Assembly (NCBI GenBank): GCA_010094025.1
Contig: ML991771.1
Span: forward strand, 62,001-126,000
DNA length: 64,000 bases
Direction: 5' to 3'
Origin: Viridothelium virens
Taxonomy: Eukaryota; Ascomycota; Dothideomycetes; Trypetheliales; Trypetheliaceae
This document shows, in pieces, positions 36,598-47,445 of this stretch (the first letter of the stretch is position 1; each line of letters starts with the position of its first letter). The position numbers and the translations under genes were made by a program. The notes under the pieces are model-generated. The model did no database searches, had not been told where the DNA came from, and saw only the letters and a list, made by a program, of their open reading frames with translations.

Positions 36598-38347
36598 ATG
36601 GCCGTCTTAGAAGACGACAATGGTGAAAAGGAGCTCAAGTCCTTGCCCAGTCACGACCTTGAGCAACCTTTAAAACTCGATCGACATGGTCTCCCCCTTG
36701 TGCCTCAGCCCACTGACCATCCCTCCGACCCCCTAAATTGGCCTTATTACCGAAAGGCTTACATTGCCCTTCTTGTTTCTCTCTTCTCCTTCACTTCTCA
36801 GTTAACCTCAGCGCTCCCTAATCCAGCCTTCAATGTCATAGCTGCTAGTCTAGGGATCAGCGTAACAAGAGCAAGCTACATTACCACCGTATGGATCCTT
36901 TTCGGTGGAGTTACGCCCATGTTCTTGGTTCCCTTGGCAAATGTCTACGGAAGACGGCCATTGTATGTTTTCGGTGCATTGGTCTCGGCGGTATCCGGTG
37001 TGGGATGCGCAAGGGCGACCACTTATGCAGGTTTGATAACTGGAAGGGTATTCAACGGTATTGCAAGTAGCATTGCATTGGGCTTTGGAGCGGCGACCAT
37101 CTGTGATTTGTTTCCGCAGGGTGAGAGAGGCCTGTGGATTGGGATCTACGCTGTTTCGTACGAACACCCATTCGCCGTCGATGCCTCAGTACGTTGTCCA
37201 GAAGCTAATTTGATCCGAACAGGACTACGAACGGACCTCATGTAAGTCCAATCGCTGGCGGTTATATCACTGAAAATTTAAGTTGGAGGTGGACTTTGTG
37301 GATCCCAGCAATCATCCAAGGGTGCCTGTGGCTTCTCGTCCTCTTCACGCTTCCTGAGACTCTTTTCTCCCGCTCCGACTTCAGCAGGCTGGAGAATGAA
37401 CGGAGCTATCTCAGAAGGATGTTCTTCCCAGGAAAAGTCCTCGATCGCCCGATTCGGGTTCGAGATTTCTTCACTGCATTGCGGATGGTGAAATATGCTG
37501 CAGTGCTTTTGCCTTGCATTTACTATATGACCGCAAATACATACGGCTCGACGTTGTTTGCTGTTACTGGCTCCCATATCACCAAGGCCGTTTACAACTT
37601 CAACCCTGGCCAAACTGGTCTGTTCATGGGGGTTCCCCTTACAATCGGCTGTCTGATTGGCGAACTCTTTTCTGGTTGGATTTCCGATCTGCTCATTAAC
37701 GCATATGCCAAACGCCACGGGAGCTATCGAAAGCCTGAGGTACGGCTATGGCTGCTACCGTGGACGATTCTCTTACCCATCGGAACCGCAACTTACGGCT
37801 ATTGCATTCAGCACAAGAAGCCTTGGATCGACTCGGCCATCACTATGGCTGTATCGGGCCTAGGGACCCAAGTTGGGACGACTCTCGTCTACACGTACTG
37901 CACGGATAGCTATAAGCCGCAGAGTGGAGAGATTGGCGCGATCCTCAACCTTTTCAAGTCTAGTAAGTTGCTCTTGACATATCCCTTCCATTCGGGCACT
38001 GCTTGATGCATTGGAGGAAAAGAAGAGATCACACTGGTTCCGATGAAGATTTTGTAGCCACTATTCGTTCGATCTCTATCCATCTTTCGAGAGGTGGTTT
38101 TATTGGCTTTTTTGACCAGTTACACCTTGACCGGCAAAGAACAACGTGCTGACATTGGAGGATAGCCTTTGCCTTTACAATCGGTTTCTATGCCCTGCCA
38201 TTTAGCGAGAAATCTGGTTACGACGTTGCATTCGCTATTCTGGCTATGATTAATGTGGTTGCAATCTTTCCCCTTGTTTTTATGCTCTTTAATGGAAAGC
38301 GAACAAGAGAAAGACAAGGTCTGCCAAAGGAGCACCAGGATCTGTAA
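36598..38347 (+). CDS. MFS transporter (DHA1-like)
   Basis: The third transporter of the island. The exons are 36598-37157, 37223-37962 and 38166-38347, giving 493 aa in frame; the last intron is 203 bp. The pre-TM signature HPSDPLNWPYYRKAYI is followed by TM1 and motif A VPLANVYGRRPLYVFG. TM4 is GRVFNGIASSIALGFGAATI. The join after YAVS gives TTNGPHVSPIAGGYI, motif C-like. TM7 onwards begins near RPIRVRDFFTALRMVKYAAV. The C-terminal exon encodes TFAFTIGFYALPFSEK and NVVAIFPLVFMLFNGKR. All 12 segments appear present. The substrate is unknown, but the position beside the aldolase and the Zn2Cys6 gene ties it to the island. Confidence 0.92.
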
Positions 38348-38992
38348 GATATCAAGAATAAAATGTTGTTCCGTTGAAGGCTTTCCGAGGTATTCCAATG
38401 ATGTAGCTCTCACGACAAGAAGCTTTAGGTACTGCAGAGCGTATTTTTCAATAATCCGGTGGTATCGACCTATATTCCGCACTATTCTGCATGGATTCTC
38501 ATCCTCGAGAGGGCTCTGACTTCAAATCACCTCCGACGCTCAGATCTTATGATCACATCCGGGTCGTGACAAAAAATATGTGCAATTGTTTCGCAGTGTT
38601 ACAACTGGAGGACTCGATGCCTTGATTGTTCGAGCTGCACCGCTCGCCATAGCTTGGACACTTTGACGGGAGCTAGTTCAGTGGAGTATCCCCCAGCCTC
38701 ACATGAATCTCAGTCAGCACCTAGCCTTGAGATTGGTTTGATGTTGCAGACTAATTATAGGGAGTCCTGCGATTCAAATCGAGACTATACATAGTCACAA
38801 ACTAGTCAGTGAGGTTTTCCGATGCAGTCGCGGTCGGTGATGAAATCACTGGTAGAGTAATCGCCTCGATAGATCACTTGAGTACGGTGTGGCGGGCTTG
38901 CAAGCCAACAGTATTAACACTGTAAGTTCGAAAGCTTGGTACCGGACCGGCTAACCATCGTCGCCAACGCATCCGGATAAAGATAGAGTTCG
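38348..38992. other. Intergenic between convergent genes
   Basis: This separates the MFS gene (+) from the Zn2Cys6 gene (-). A B-box-like word (gattcaaatc) near 38771 is not part of a tRNA. I see no gene. Confidence 0.5.
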
Positions 38993-40173
38993 TCAGTCTT
39001 CGCCTGAGATCGTAGATAATGGCCAAGCTAAATGAGGTAACCAGTAATCATCAAGACAGCGAAGGCATTCATCGAACAACGTCCGGGACCAATTCCGCAT
39101 GTACCAAACAGAGTCATCATTCATCTTCTCAAGAATGATACAGAAGTGTGCGAAGATGAAAACAGCATCGGCTCTGCGTTGGGCGAGCAGAGCAAAAAAA
39201 ATCCAAGGGTATTCTTGCGAGGGCTGCTGTGAAGACAGCTTTCGTAGTAGCAGTCCGATCTCCATTAGCCTCATGGGCGAAGAGGTGGCGTAATATTTGG
39301 AGTACTTCCTCATAAGTATCCAAATTCGTATTCTCACTCACTGATCCATTTATTAGGCTTGTAACTCTCTCCAAGTTCTCTTTATAGGGGCTCTCAACGT
39401 TATCTGAAACACCGTTCCAGCAGTCACTCGCGGTACAACTCATGGGTCCTCTTCGAAGTATTTGAGAGTGCGAGTCTCTGATCGAGTACGCTCCTCTAAT
39501 GAGCATTAACCAGTCCGTTTGAGCCGAACTATCTAAAATAGGGGAGAGGAGAAGACGTTGCGGACGTTTCTCGCACGCTAAGGCATATTTGGCAAGCAGT
39601 TGAGAGCTTCCATATAACGCATGGCAGTTTGTCTCATCCATGAATTGTAAGTTAGCACGAAACAGCGGCAAAGCTGCGCTGTAGTGATGGCGTGCAAGGG
39701 TGGAATAGACCGTGTTTTCGTTTGGCTTCAAATATGCTAGATGTAGAGATGAAACAGCCAAAATGAGGTGTCTGATTGAAGGAGTTAGCATCAAGGAAAT
39801 GAAAAGTAAGCGCGGAGCAAACGCACAGAAGGTACGGTTTGGCAAAGCCTTCTATTGGCAATTTGTCGCGCATCATAACCCTGAGGTCGTCAGTGCCACC
39901 GATGGTGAAAGCTGTGGCGCTCGTCCAATGATGGAGCAGCTCCATATCGCGAGTACTAAAACGAATGGTGCTTCGATCCAAGTAGTCAGCTGGAGAGAAG
40001 ACCGGATAACTTGGAAGTACGTGGTGATAGATGCATTTGCGGCCGACCAAAGAGCAGTTTGAGCATGCCGGGCGTACTTCATCGCATTTGACTCGACGTC
40101 TCTTGCACGTCTCGCAGCCAGTGCGAACCTTGTGATGAGGTACTATCTTCCTTTTGCCGCTATCGCCAGCCAT
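38993..40173 (-). CDS. Zn2Cys6 transcription factor (UPC2/sterol-uptake-like)
   Basis: A nuclear DNA-binding regulator, probably of the surrounding island. Exon 1 is 39827-40173, starting MAGDSGKRKIVPHHK, with the zinc cluster GCETCKRRRVKCDEVRPACS, then NCSLVGRKC. It joins in frame to an exon starting at 39771 (HLILAVSSLHLAYL, a family signature). The C-terminal regulatory domain continues to VFTAALARIPLDFF. From there the conserved end (FIFAHFCIILEKMNDDSVWY and onward to HLAWPL) lies in a different frame. The switch falls at an A8 tract (39194-39201 on the + strand). A 67-nt gtactc...gaaag intron upstream would also restore the frame but would remove conserved-looking sequence. It is either a one-base assembly error in a homopolymer or a true lesion. 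Confidence 0.8.
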
Positions 40174-40950
40174 AGTGGTCCACGTGTTGGATGACCGGTG
40201 ACGATCAGCTTCCGTTGTGTTGCAAAAGTCGACAAAAGAAAGATCGAGTCAACCATCTGAGTAGCATGGTAATCAGGAGTGAAAGAAACGAGGTTGAACA
40301 ATGTCGGTGATTTCAATACCTGGCCACGGCTGGCCTCGAGCAGCTTTAGTAATGTTTAAGCGACAGATGCTGATACCACCACCTACAGTAGGTAGTCAAG
40401 GCATGGCCCTGGTTCTAGTAGAGATTTGGCATGGGATATGTAATATCGAAGGGCTTATTCGTCTGTGTAATTGGCACGTGAGGTGGGGCCAAACTCCCTC
40501 AGATGTTCCTCCTAGTGTTACAGCCAGGAGGCTGTGACGGCGGCTGACAAGATTGGAGTTGTTGTGCCCTAAAGTGAAGTGCCTAGCCAGACTGAAACGT
40601 CACCACAGTCTATTCCAGGTCATTCCCACCCTTCAGCCCTTCGCCTCGAAGTCGTACCTTGCAGCTTTCGTCTTGTACCTCTCGCCTCTCGCCTCTCGCT
40701 ACTGCTTTTTCATCTCTACTATACCCTGCTCGCGTGCTTCGTCTAGCAACACCGGGGTTGCGACAACCAATTGCTGCCGGGCGGCGGGGTCTCCGACCGG
40801 AACTGCATCATCTCTGGCGCTTGCTTTGCCTTTCTCTTCGTTGCTGAATGTCTAATCCTCAGTTTGAATCTCCCTCTGTGTACCGAAACTATATAGATTC
40901 CTTCGACTGAGAGAACCTCACACTGTCCGCCGCTGGGCGGTTCATCGATC
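40174..40950. other. Divergent intergenic region
   Basis: 777 bp lie between the Zn2Cys6 gene (-) and SSH4 (+). The last 250 bp are pyrimidine-rich with a repeated ctcgcctctcgcctctcgc stretch near 40680-40700, which looks like a 5' leader. No gene is seen. Confidence 0.5.
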
Positions 40951-42716
40951 ATGGCACCGCCGATTCCACAACCATCGCCACACACCCTGCTTAAACGATA
41001 TACGTCCGTCGAAAAGCGAGAGTCTTTCTCTCTTCACCATGGTGCTAGATGGACTGAAGATGGCCTCATTCATCCTGCGGGTGCAGTTTCTTCCACTGGC
41101 AAGGGCATCCTTATCGGCATGCTCTCTGCGTTCGGATCTGCTGCTTTCCTAGCCCTCATCGTGGCCATCGTATACTTCTTCCGACACACCACCCGCGGCC
41201 GAATATTTTTGGACCGGATAGGCAGGCCAGGAGAATATGATGATGAGCAAGCATTTGCGAAGGAAGAAGCCGATGCTCTGGAGCAAATGGACGATATCCA
41301 AACGGCAGAATATCTTCGGGCGAAAGGTAGGCAGCATGCGCAATCAAGAAGCAATTGTGCTTTATTCATCTTCGCATGTGCCAATGTTTGCTAATTGCTC
41401 TCTGTATAGCATTTGTGCAAGCCAATCCACCCGAGTCTGTTCAGACCGATATCTCATTATCGCAATTCCTGGCAATCCAAGAGAAGGGCGTTTCGGCTTG
41501 GGAGTTCGAACCCGAGTTAGAAATCGCCAACTGCTTTGTCGAAGCGCGAACAGAGGTCGAGTTCTTCGACTCCGAGTGCAGCGTCCAGAGCAATCTCCCA
41601 ATACCCAAACAAAATGAAGTGTACTACTGGGAAGCCAAGATCTACGAGAAGCCTGAAAACACCACAATAGCAGTCGGATTAACGACGAAACCTTACCCCC
41701 TCTTTAGACTCCCGGGCTACCACAAGCAATCTATTTCCTATGTCTCTACAGGCACAAGGTTACACAACCAACCCTTTCCACAATTACTTCCCTCCCGACA
41801 TCCTACCCACTCCTCCCACCCACCATTCGCTCACGGCGATGTCATCGGCTGCGGCTACCGTCCTCGCACCGGCACCGTCTTCTTCACGCGGAACGGCAAA
41901 AAGCTCGAGGACGTCGCGCACGGCCTCAAGACGCAGAACTTCTTCCCCACCATCGGCGCCACCGGCCCTGCAACCGTGCACGTGAACCTTGGCCAGCTCG
42001 GGTTCGTATACATCGAAGCGAACGTCAAGAAATGGGGTCTCGCGCCCATGGTAGGGAGCTTAGCCCCGCCACCGCCCTACGGCAGCGAGGCCGGAAGCAT
42101 ATTACTAGAAGGTGGGGGCACGCCCAGGCAAGAGAGCACGCAGGATTTCTTTGGGAATGTGACGGTGAATACGGGCAATCTCGCGCCTGCTGGCCAGGGG
42201 CTTGGCCGTATCAGATCGGGAAGCTACGCGCGGACCTCAAGGAATCTTGGCCCCACGAGTCCGGGTCCGCAAAGAAGCCCAACAGATATCTCGTTGGCTC
42301 AGTTGAGCCTGATTGATAGTCGGGAGGGATTTATTCCCGATGAGGCTCAAGATGATGCTGGGGAGGGCAATAGCAATGCTGCAGCAGTTGGCGCCGCTGC
42401 AGGTGCCGCACCTGCCGAGGGTGCAAGTACAGGAACGACGGTGCTGCATCCGAGTGAAGTGGGACTGGGGTTTGAAGGCGTAGAAGCTGATGCACCTCCT
42501 GAGTACGAGAGCCCTGAGTCGCACAGTGACGAGGATCATGGTGATTTCTACCAGGGAGGACAGGAAGAGCAGAGTCCTCTAATACAGAGGCAGCGGCGGC
42601 GGAATGTTGAAGACACGCCGCCAATACCGAGTTATGAGGCTGCGGTGGGGAATGAACAGGAAGGCTCACCCACTCGGGGCCGGGAGAGAAGTGACACGAT
42701 CAGGCCACGACGATGA
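40951..42716 (+). CDS. ssh4: SSH4-like SPRY-domain membrane protein
   Basis: An adaptor of the Rsp5/Nedd4 ubiquitin ligase on endosomes and vacuoles in yeast, sorting membrane proteins into the multivesicular body pathway. The exons are 40951-41326 and 41410-42716, giving 560 aa in frame. One membrane segment lies at about residues 50-75 (ILIGMLSAFGSAAFLALIVA), followed by RHTTRGRIFLDRIG, then an acidic stretch. The SPRY domain runs about residues 150-330: VYYWEAKIYEKPENTTIAVG, GYHKQSISYVSTG, HGDVIGCGYRPRTGTVFFTR, then NGKKLEDVAHG. The C-terminal tail is disordered and contains PPPPY and PPEYE, PY-type motifs that bind WW domains of Rsp5-type ligases. Length and order match the family well. 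Confidence 0.93.
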
Positions 42717-43208
42717 CCAAAAGGACCCGGCAGTCAGCTTGAGAAGATTTTGGTGTCACTTGGGCCGGATGGCTAGCATGTCTTGCATTGGTAAAGCGTT
42801 ATGATATCATTTGTATGAACGAGGAATTTTGGGTACACATGTCATGGAATCGGAAACGCAAGGCTTTTGAGTGGCGCATTATACGGTGAAGAGGAGCGTC
42901 GACCTTTGGGACGCTCGATTTGTGAATTGCGATGGTGGCCGCTGTGGGCGTAGTCCTATATGTTCGTTGAGACACATCGTGTAGTTTAGGAGCGAAGAGA
43001 CGAAGGATATGTATGTTAGTAGTACTAGTTACTCTACACACCTTCTGTCTAGTCAAGAGCTAACCCGGTGAGAGACCTATGCCGTCTTGTGTAGATTGTT
43101 CATTTGGTCCCAGATAACTTCGTCGTGTATTATACAGACATTACAATTGAATCTAGGCTCCACCATCGTACAAAAGTATCAAGCTGGATCTTATCTTGTC
43201 TAAGCAGC
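42717..43208. other. Intergenic between convergent 3' ends
   Basis: This holds the 3' regions of SSH4 (+) and the UCH37-type gene (-). Nothing else is recognised. Confidence 0.5.
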
Positions 43209-44378
43209 TTACTCGTCAAGATCCATCTCATCGCCACCCCGCCCCTTCTTTCTCCTCTCTTCCGCTCTCTCCTTTGCACCCTTCAACCACTCATCCCACG
43301 TCCCATTCTTGACTTTCTCGGCCGCAACTCCCTTCGCCACCTCTCCAATGAGCCCGACAAAATTGTGACGCCTCAGCGCATTCTCCCACGCCCAATTCCG
43401 CCTCTTGGTCCTCTCGCGCTCCAACAGTACCATATCGCCCATCTCCTGCGCTCGCAACCTCAGGTCCCGACAGCAAGCGAGAAGATTGAATCTTATCTCG
43501 CTCTCGCCATACCGTCCTATCCTCCGTTGAATAACCTCAACCACCTGCTTTGCAAACTGCTGACTGTACCAATTTTGGTCCGAGGTTTGGGTGGAAGAAG
43601 CGGGAGGAACAAGGGGACCGTGAGATATGGGGTGTGGTTGCAGACCGTCGAGCTCGTAGAGAGTATTGTTGTGGGGGATATACGCTATGAAATGGTATAG
43701 GTCGGAGTCATTGGGATCCACAGGTGGTCGGAGGGAGGGGTCTAGGGAGAAAGGCGAGGCACGGGCAAAGGAGTTATGAACTTCGCGGATGGTCGGGTCA
43801 TTGGAAAGAGCTTCACCACGGAGCTATGTCACTACTGTCAGTGTCCGGGTATCTGTCGCAAGCATTGGTAACAATACCTCCGTAGGAAATCCTTGCGTGA
43901 AGTCTTTGAATAACGTCAACGTCGGTCCAAGTTCAACACCTTCATGGTCTTTATTCAGCAGTACGCTCAGCAACGCTTGTGTCCCGCAGGCGTTTTGAAT
44001 TGTTTGAGCGGCGAAGAACATGTTTTCCGGGGCTTCGGAGTCGAACTTGCCATCGCGAGGTGTCGAACTTGGTTTTTCGCCGATGTATTTGAAAAGGAAG
44101 ATTACGCCGTACACAGGGCTATCCGAAGGGTATGAGTATTCACAGAAAGTAGGTTAGAAAAGGGCCGATTAACCTAAGCTCCTGTATACTCTCAGCATCC
44201 AAGCTCAACAGCTCTTCAAATTGTACACCCTTGACTCCAAGCTCTTCAATCAGATATGTAAAGACTCCCTAACATCCCCAAACGCCCAGGTCAGTCCCAG
44301 AGAGTCTGGAGATGTAGGCGTTGACGGCAAACAAACCGCGTCCGACTCGATAGTATTCCAGCCGCCTTCTTCAGCCAT
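43209..44378 (-). CDS. Ubiquitin C-terminal hydrolase, UCH37/UCHL5 type
   Basis: A cysteine deubiquitinase that in other eukaryotes (human UCHL5, fission yeast Uch2) trims ubiquitin chains at the 19S proteasome. Exons in transcript order are 44337-44378, 44174-44268, 43878-44118 and 43209-43823, giving 330 aa in frame. The start [20 protein letters not shown] is characteristic of the family. The catalytic triad is complete: Cys90 in NACGTQA, His170 in YHFIAY and Asp185 in LYELDGL; the oxyanion Gln lies just before Cys90 (TIQNAC). The crossover loop is at about 145-165. The C-terminus is a charged Lys/Glu tail ([14 protein letters not shown]), like the KEKE tail that docks UCH37 to the proteasome. 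It is divergent from the NmrA-like gene. Confidence 0.94.
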
Positions 44379-44790
44379 CGTAGATGTTGCACCAGACGGC
44401 TTGTAGTTTCAGATGCTCAAGAGAGTTAGGGAAAAGCTCCAGGATAGCGGAAGCGAATAACGTTCTCGAAAAACTTTAGGTGAGCTTGGCGGAAAAGAAT
44501 TGCCGACTCTGATCCGAGTGACGTGCCCGCAGTAGCCAAAGACACCTCGGACTTTCTTCGTAATCCTACGGAGTACTCCACACTGTAATCTTTGATTGAC
44601 ATTCAGCGGACTTGTCGCCTCGTCACGAAGTGTGGTGGCTTGGCGGATCCGCTCTAAGCGTCACCGTAGTTGGGTGAGTCAGGATAAAATCAGAAGCAAT
44701 TTTCCTTCACCTTCACCTCTTCGGTCAACCATCTCTGTTCTGCCTTGCTCGATCTCACTTTGGCTACTTTCTTGAATTCTCGTCTTCAAG
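44379..44790. promoter_or_regulatory. Divergent promoter region, UCH37/NmrA-like
   Basis: 412 bp are shared by two divergent genes. The NmrA side ends in a pyrimidine-rich leader (44700-44785). No TATA box stands out. Confidence 0.45.
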
Positions 44791-45705
44791 ATGCAAAAGA
44801 TTGCCATACTTGGAGCCAGTGGCTCTCTCGGCCGTGCGGTTCTCAACGGTCTACTATCCGCGGGCTTCACTGTGACAGCACTCCTTCGAGAGTCCTCACA
44901 ATCCAAAATTGAGCACCACTCAAATCTGTCCATACTCAGAATACCAGACTCGATCATAGAGTGTCCTATCGATGATCTTGTCAAGGCTGTATCTGGCCAG
45001 GAGGCCCTCGTTATTACTATCGCTGGCAGTCAGGTTCGCGAACAAATGCGACTGGCAGATGCCTGCGAAAGTGCTGGCGTAACACGCATTATTCCTGCTG
45101 ACTTCGGGAGTTGTGACAGTGATGATCAAGCAACGGTGGACATTCTGCCTCTCTATTCCGCAAAATACAAAGTCCGTGCCTACCTCCAGGACTTGGCCGA
45201 GAAGCCAGGCTCCAAGCTCACCTGGACGAGTATTATCGGTGGTCACTTCCTGGATCTAGGTTTACAGGGCGATTTGTTGCTATTCAACGTCAAAGGGAGA
45301 AAGGTAGACCTCTTGAACGGAGGCAACATCAGGTTCTCAACTAGCACAATTGATAGATATGGGCTTGCTGTCGCCAGGATCTTACAAAGGCCTGAAGAGA
45401 CTAAGAATAAGATTATCTATGTTCAAAGCGCTTGTGTCAGTCAGAACGAGCTCCTGGCGAGCTTGAAGCGTGCAACGGGGGAACAACAGTGGTCAGTGAC
45501 TGATCACAAATGGAGAGAGAAATTGGACGGGGCCCGCGAGAAAGCGGATCAAGGCGATAGGGACGCAATTGAGGAGGTAGTTGGCGTATGGGGCATAGTG
45601 GCTAGCAATTGGGAAAAGTCACGACAGCTGTCGAATGGGTTGCTGGGCTTGGAGAACGAAGATGTGGATGAAATCGTGAAGAGAAGTGTCTCTGAAATAG
45701 AGTAA
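44791..45705 (+). CDS. NmrA-like / isoflavone-reductase-like NAD(P)-binding protein
   Basis: A single-exon gene of 304 aa. It is an atypical SDR of the NmrA/phenylcoumaran benzylic ether reductase group, which includes both reductases and redox-sensing regulators. The N-terminal nucleotide site is KIAILGASGSLGRAVL. The family landmarks are TALLRESS after strand 2, then ALVITIAGSQ, and VTRIIPADFGSCDSDD. The active-site Lys is plausible in YSAKYKVRAYLQ, and the substrate-side stretch is WTSIIGGHFLDLGLQ. Fungi have many such genes and the substrate is not evident. It lies outside the metabolic island, about 4.6 kb beyond the regulator, with housekeeping genes on both sides. Confidence 0.9.
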   Translation: MQKIAILGASGSLGRAVLNGLLSAGFTVTALLRESSQSKIEHHSNLSILRIPDSIIECPIDDLVKAVSGQEALVITIAGSQVREQMRLADACESAGVTRIIPADFGSCDSDDQATVDILPLYSAKYKVRAYLQDLAEKPGSKLTWTSIIGGHFLDLGLQGDLLLFNVKGRKVDLLNGGNIRFSTSTIDRYGLAVARILQRPEETKNKIIYVQSACVSQNELLASLKRATGEQQWSVTDHKWREKLDGAREKADQGDRDAIEEVVGVWGIVASNWEKSRQLSNGLLGLENEDVDEIVKRSVSEIE

Positions 45706-46112
45706 CATCGTTTCTGAAGTACGTGATGCTGGGGATGAGCATATTATCCACGAGGAATACGATGCTTCCGTGATAATTCATCGCCATGCATTCCAATGAG
45801 ATACCATCCACCAATCATGTAAGTAAGCACCTAAGGTATCCGATGGTTATGCAAAGCAAATCGTACACATTTTAAGGTCTTGTGTTATGTAGGTCCAGTG
45901 ATCTTGAAGGTGCATTGAAGATGCATTAAATGCACAACTTCTTACACATAAAGCTAAAGTGGAACGCGTTCGCGTGTCGTTTGCCCCGCGTCGCGTCGTG
46001 CTTTGACCTCATCATCAAAATATATCTTCGCTCTCTCCAAATCGCCTCCTCTTGCCAATTCTGCCATAATTTCCATTTCAATTGTGAACAACATAGTCTC
46101 GGAACCGCAAAC
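45706..46112. other. Upstream region and leader of PCNA
   Basis: It contains the ACGCGT element described separately and a C/T-rich leader (46020-46080). No other gene is seen. Confidence 0.5.
45964..45969. promoter_or_regulatory. MluI cell-cycle box (ACGCGT) upstream of PCNA
   Basis: ACGCGT lies about 145 bp before the PCNA start, within a CpG-rich patch that also has gcgtcgcgtcg. In yeasts this hexamer binds MBF and drives G1/S genes, PCNA among them. Function here is inferred. Confidence 0.5.
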
Positions 46113-47109
46113 AGTATGTTTTGACAATCAGGAACGAACAAAAATGACTGATTGTGCGACACAGTGTTAGAAGCACGCTTAGAACAAGCAGAACTGCTGA
46201 AAAAGGTATGCGAGCTTCCATCTTCAGTATCTATGTGTGATACTCACATCTCTCAAGGTAGTCGACGCGATCAAAGATCTAGTCCAAGACTGCAATTTCG
46301 ATTGCAATGATTCTGGCGTTGCCCTTCAAGCCATGGACAATTCCCACGTCGCCCTCGTCTCTATGATGCTCAAATCCGAAGCCTTCTCCCCCTTCCGTTG
46401 CGACCGAAACATTGCTCTTGGCATAAACCTCAGCTCTCTCACCAAAGTCTTGCGATGTGCCCAGAACAACGACATTCTCACCGTCAAGGCTGAGGACGCG
46501 CCTGATGTTGTGAACCTAATGTTCGAGAGCTCGGATAGTGATAGGCTTAGCGAATATGACATTAAGTTGATGGACATCGATCAAGAGCATCTGGGTATTC
46601 CAGAGACAGAATATGCAGCTACGGTTACGATGCCCTCCCCAGAATTCCAACGCATCTGCAGAGATCTCAGTGCCCTCTCCGAATCAGGTGTGCTTGTCTA
46701 ATCAATTGTGTTTTCTGAATCTCGGACTGACGCAAACTACAGTCTCGATCGAGTGTACAAAGGAAGGCGTCAAGTTCGCTTGCAATGGCGATATTGGCTC
46801 TGGCGCTGTAACTCTCCGAAGCCACTCCGACGTTGAGAACCCCGACCAGAATATCAAGATTGACCTGACGGAGCCTGTCGCCCTCACCTTCTCTCTTAAA
46901 TACCTTAGTAATTTCTGTAAAGCCAGTGGCTTGGCAAAGTCGGTCAACATCTGTCTCTCGAATGAGGTCCCTCTCTTGGTAGAGTATGGTCTTGCTGCCA
47001 ACAGTTATCTTCGATTCTATCTTGCGCCAAAGGTGGGTGGCTAGGGTCCTCAACCGCCTCAACCTAGTTATATGCTGATTCAACCTCCTAGATTGGCGAC
47101 GAAGAGTAG
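46113..47109 (+). CDS. PCNA: Proliferating cell nuclear antigen (PCNA sliding clamp)
   Basis: The trimeric DNA clamp of replication and repair, in the nucleus. The exons are 46113 (one base), 46165-46205, 46258-46687, 46743-47032 and 47092-47109, giving 259 aa, the normal length. The first exon contributes only the A of the start codon: the intron at 46114-46164 (gtatgt to acag) divides A from TG, and [14 protein letters not shown] follows. Conserved parts include [53 protein letters not shown], and the C-terminal [13 protein letters not shown], split by the last intron. Lys164, the main ubiquitin/SUMO site in yeast, is present (CTKEGVKF). Yeast Lys127 is replaced by Gly. If the first intron is retained, no clamp can start here. 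Confidence 0.96.
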
Positions 47110-47445
47110 ACATGATAGGCGTAGGATGGTATCTGATCGTTCATGGAAGTGTGTCACGGCGGAGTTCGATGTCTGGTATTCGACAGGAGGTTATCTTAGA
47201 GTACCCTAGATGTAACCATGTTCGATTGTGGATAGGGAACAACTAATGGCACGATTTTCCATATCGTCTCAACATACTCTCGTAAAACTTCAGCAAAAGC
47301 ACCATTTCATCGGCATATCCAGAAGCGGAGCATATTGTTGCCCATGCTGCCTTGGCTTAAATCGGCATGACAAGTGTCATAGTCTCGATCAAGAAGTTTA
47401 AAAGCATCGAGCCATGCCTCGACTATATGTAGGTTAGGCGAGAAT
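47110..47445. other. Intergenic between convergent 3' ends
   Basis: This holds the 3' regions of PCNA (+) and the 2EXR-like gene (-). No further feature is seen. Confidence 0.5.

Noticed and set aside
38771-38780. B-box-like word gattcaaatc, possible tRNA
   Set aside because: No matching A-box, acceptor stem or cloverleaf could be drawn around it.
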